A stretch of 64,000 nt of DNA from Clostridium septicum (GTDB lineage Bacteria; Bacillota; Clostridia; Clostridiales; Clostridiaceae), in the NCBI RefSeq assembly GCF_003606265.1, contig NZ_CP023671.1, forward strand, positions 620,001-684,000, read 5' to 3'. Position 1 is the stretch's first letter; each line of letters starts with the position of its first letter. The translations under genes were made by a program, and so were the position numbers. The notes under the pieces are model-generated. The model was not told the DNA's origin and searched no databases. It saw only the letters and a program-made list of their open reading frames with translations. Below are positions 63,450-64,000 of the stretch, in pieces.

Positions 63450-63521
63450 TATTTTACAAAATCAATCTAATATTATAAAATAATATCTGTTAAAACATAC
63501 AAATTCTAATAGGAGATTAAA

Positions 63522-64000
63522 ATGAAAGATTTAAATTTAATTATAGGTAATAAACTTAAAATCATAAGAAATACGCGTAATTTAACCTTAGATGAAGTCT
63601 CTAAAATAACAGGAGTTAGTAAAGCTATGCTTGGTCAAATAGAGCGTGGTCAATCAAACCCTACTGTTTCTACCCTATGGAAAATTGCAAATGGTTTAAA
63701 AGTATCCTTTTCTTTATTTATTGAAGAAAATCAAAATGATCTTCAAATAATACATCAAAATGAAGTAACACCAATAATAGAAGATAATAAAAAAATGAGT
63801 TTGTACCCAATCTTTCCTTTTGATGTTAATAAGGGCTTTGAAATATTCACCATAGAACTTAATCCTGGATGTAATCATATATCTAATCCTCATAATGATG
63901 GGGTAGAAGAATATATAATAGTTACTGAAGGGGAAATTGTTATTGATATAGATTCAAAGTCCTTTGAGTTAAAAAAGGGAGATTCTATTAGATTTATAGC
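63522..64000 (+). CDS. XRE-family regulator with cupin domain (cut by window end)
   Basis: The first 159 residues are present; the gene continues past the window. A helix-turn-helix domain comes first (LTLDEVSKITGVSKAMLGQI, then ERGQSNPTVSTLWKIANGL), and a cupin domain starts near residue 100 (HNDGVEEYIIVTEGEIVI, KKGDSIRF). Such regulators bind a small ligand in the cupin and repress an adjacent transporter. AGGAG lies 6-7 bases before ATG. It is divergent from the DMT exporter. Confidence 0.92.
   Translation, partial: MKDLNLIIGNKLKIIRNTRNLTLDEVSKITGVSKAMLGQIERGQSNPTVSTLWKIANGLKVSFSLFIEENQNDLQIIHQNEVTPIIEDNKKMSLYPIFPFDVNKGFEIFTIELNPGCNHISNPHNDGVEEYIIVTEGEIVIDIDSKSFELKKGDSIRFI

Overview
The window looks like chromosomal DNA of a low-GC, spore-forming anaerobic Firmicute, most likely a Clostridium sensu stricto (cluster I) species. 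The evidence is very AT-rich DNA with strong AGGAGG ribosome sites, a one-piece pyruvate:ferredoxin oxidoreductase (PFOR), a flavodoxin, an alpha/beta-type small acid-soluble spore protein, a pyrophosphate-type phosphofructokinase, and a T-box and a PyrR attenuator of Firmicute type. I cannot name the species. Most genes are on the minus strand. I saw no rRNA, tRNA or CRISPR array.

Layout. 0-6 kb: PFOR, flavodoxin, murG and an SASP gene. 6-13.3 kb: a probable four-gene operon parE-parC-DJ-1-recJ (topoisomerase IV plus a repair nuclease). 13.5-18 kb: a membrane glycosyltransferase, gdhA and uvsE. 18-22 kb: an operon of a conserved small protein, pepF, a rhomboid protease and a YjdF-like membrane protein. 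22-25 kb: zinc importer genes facing zur, then mntP. 25-32 kb: pfp, a cysteine-desulfurase-like gene, two spore-surface-like genes and a MacAB-like export operon. 32-37.2 kb: an ABC-F ATPase followed by two tandem IS256-family elements inserted in what was a two-way terminator. 37-45 kb: dut, an Asn-rich protein, a GGDEF-EAL protein, PyrR-controlled uraA, a polysaccharide deacetylase, T-box-controlled trpP and a MATE pump. 45-49.4 kb: a mobile-element island with one intact and one frameshifted copy of an IS6/IS240-like element around an IS91-like Y2 transposase. 49.4-64 kb: small genes, a HAD phosphatase, a TtcA-like enzyme, a spore-like protein, a BBE-type flavoprotein, cstA with a LytS/LytTR two-component system, a 5-oxoproline cassette (DUF969-DUF979-pcp-cyclotransferase), and a DMT exporter facing an XRE-cupin regulator cut by the window end.

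How the genes fit together. Pyruvate use recurs: PFOR oxidises it, pfp feeds it, and the cstA-type carrier sits beside a LytS/LytTR pair. Its promoter carries three direct repeats at exactly 20-bp spacing that resemble the motif bound by E. coli YpdB, a pyruvate-linked regulator. Nucleotide supply (uraA, dut) and tryptophan uptake (trpP) are under RNA-based control. The mobile elements look recent because target duplications can still be read. One of them separates the MATE pump from its likely promoter.

The most rewarding observations are the cstA operator array, the double IS insertion in a terminator, an ABC ATPase gene with no AUG/GUG/UUG start, a Shine-Dalgarno separated from its start codon by a hairpin at pepF, a two-state ribosome-site structure at uraA, and a 63-residue zinc-ribbon gene coupled to the IS91-like transposase.
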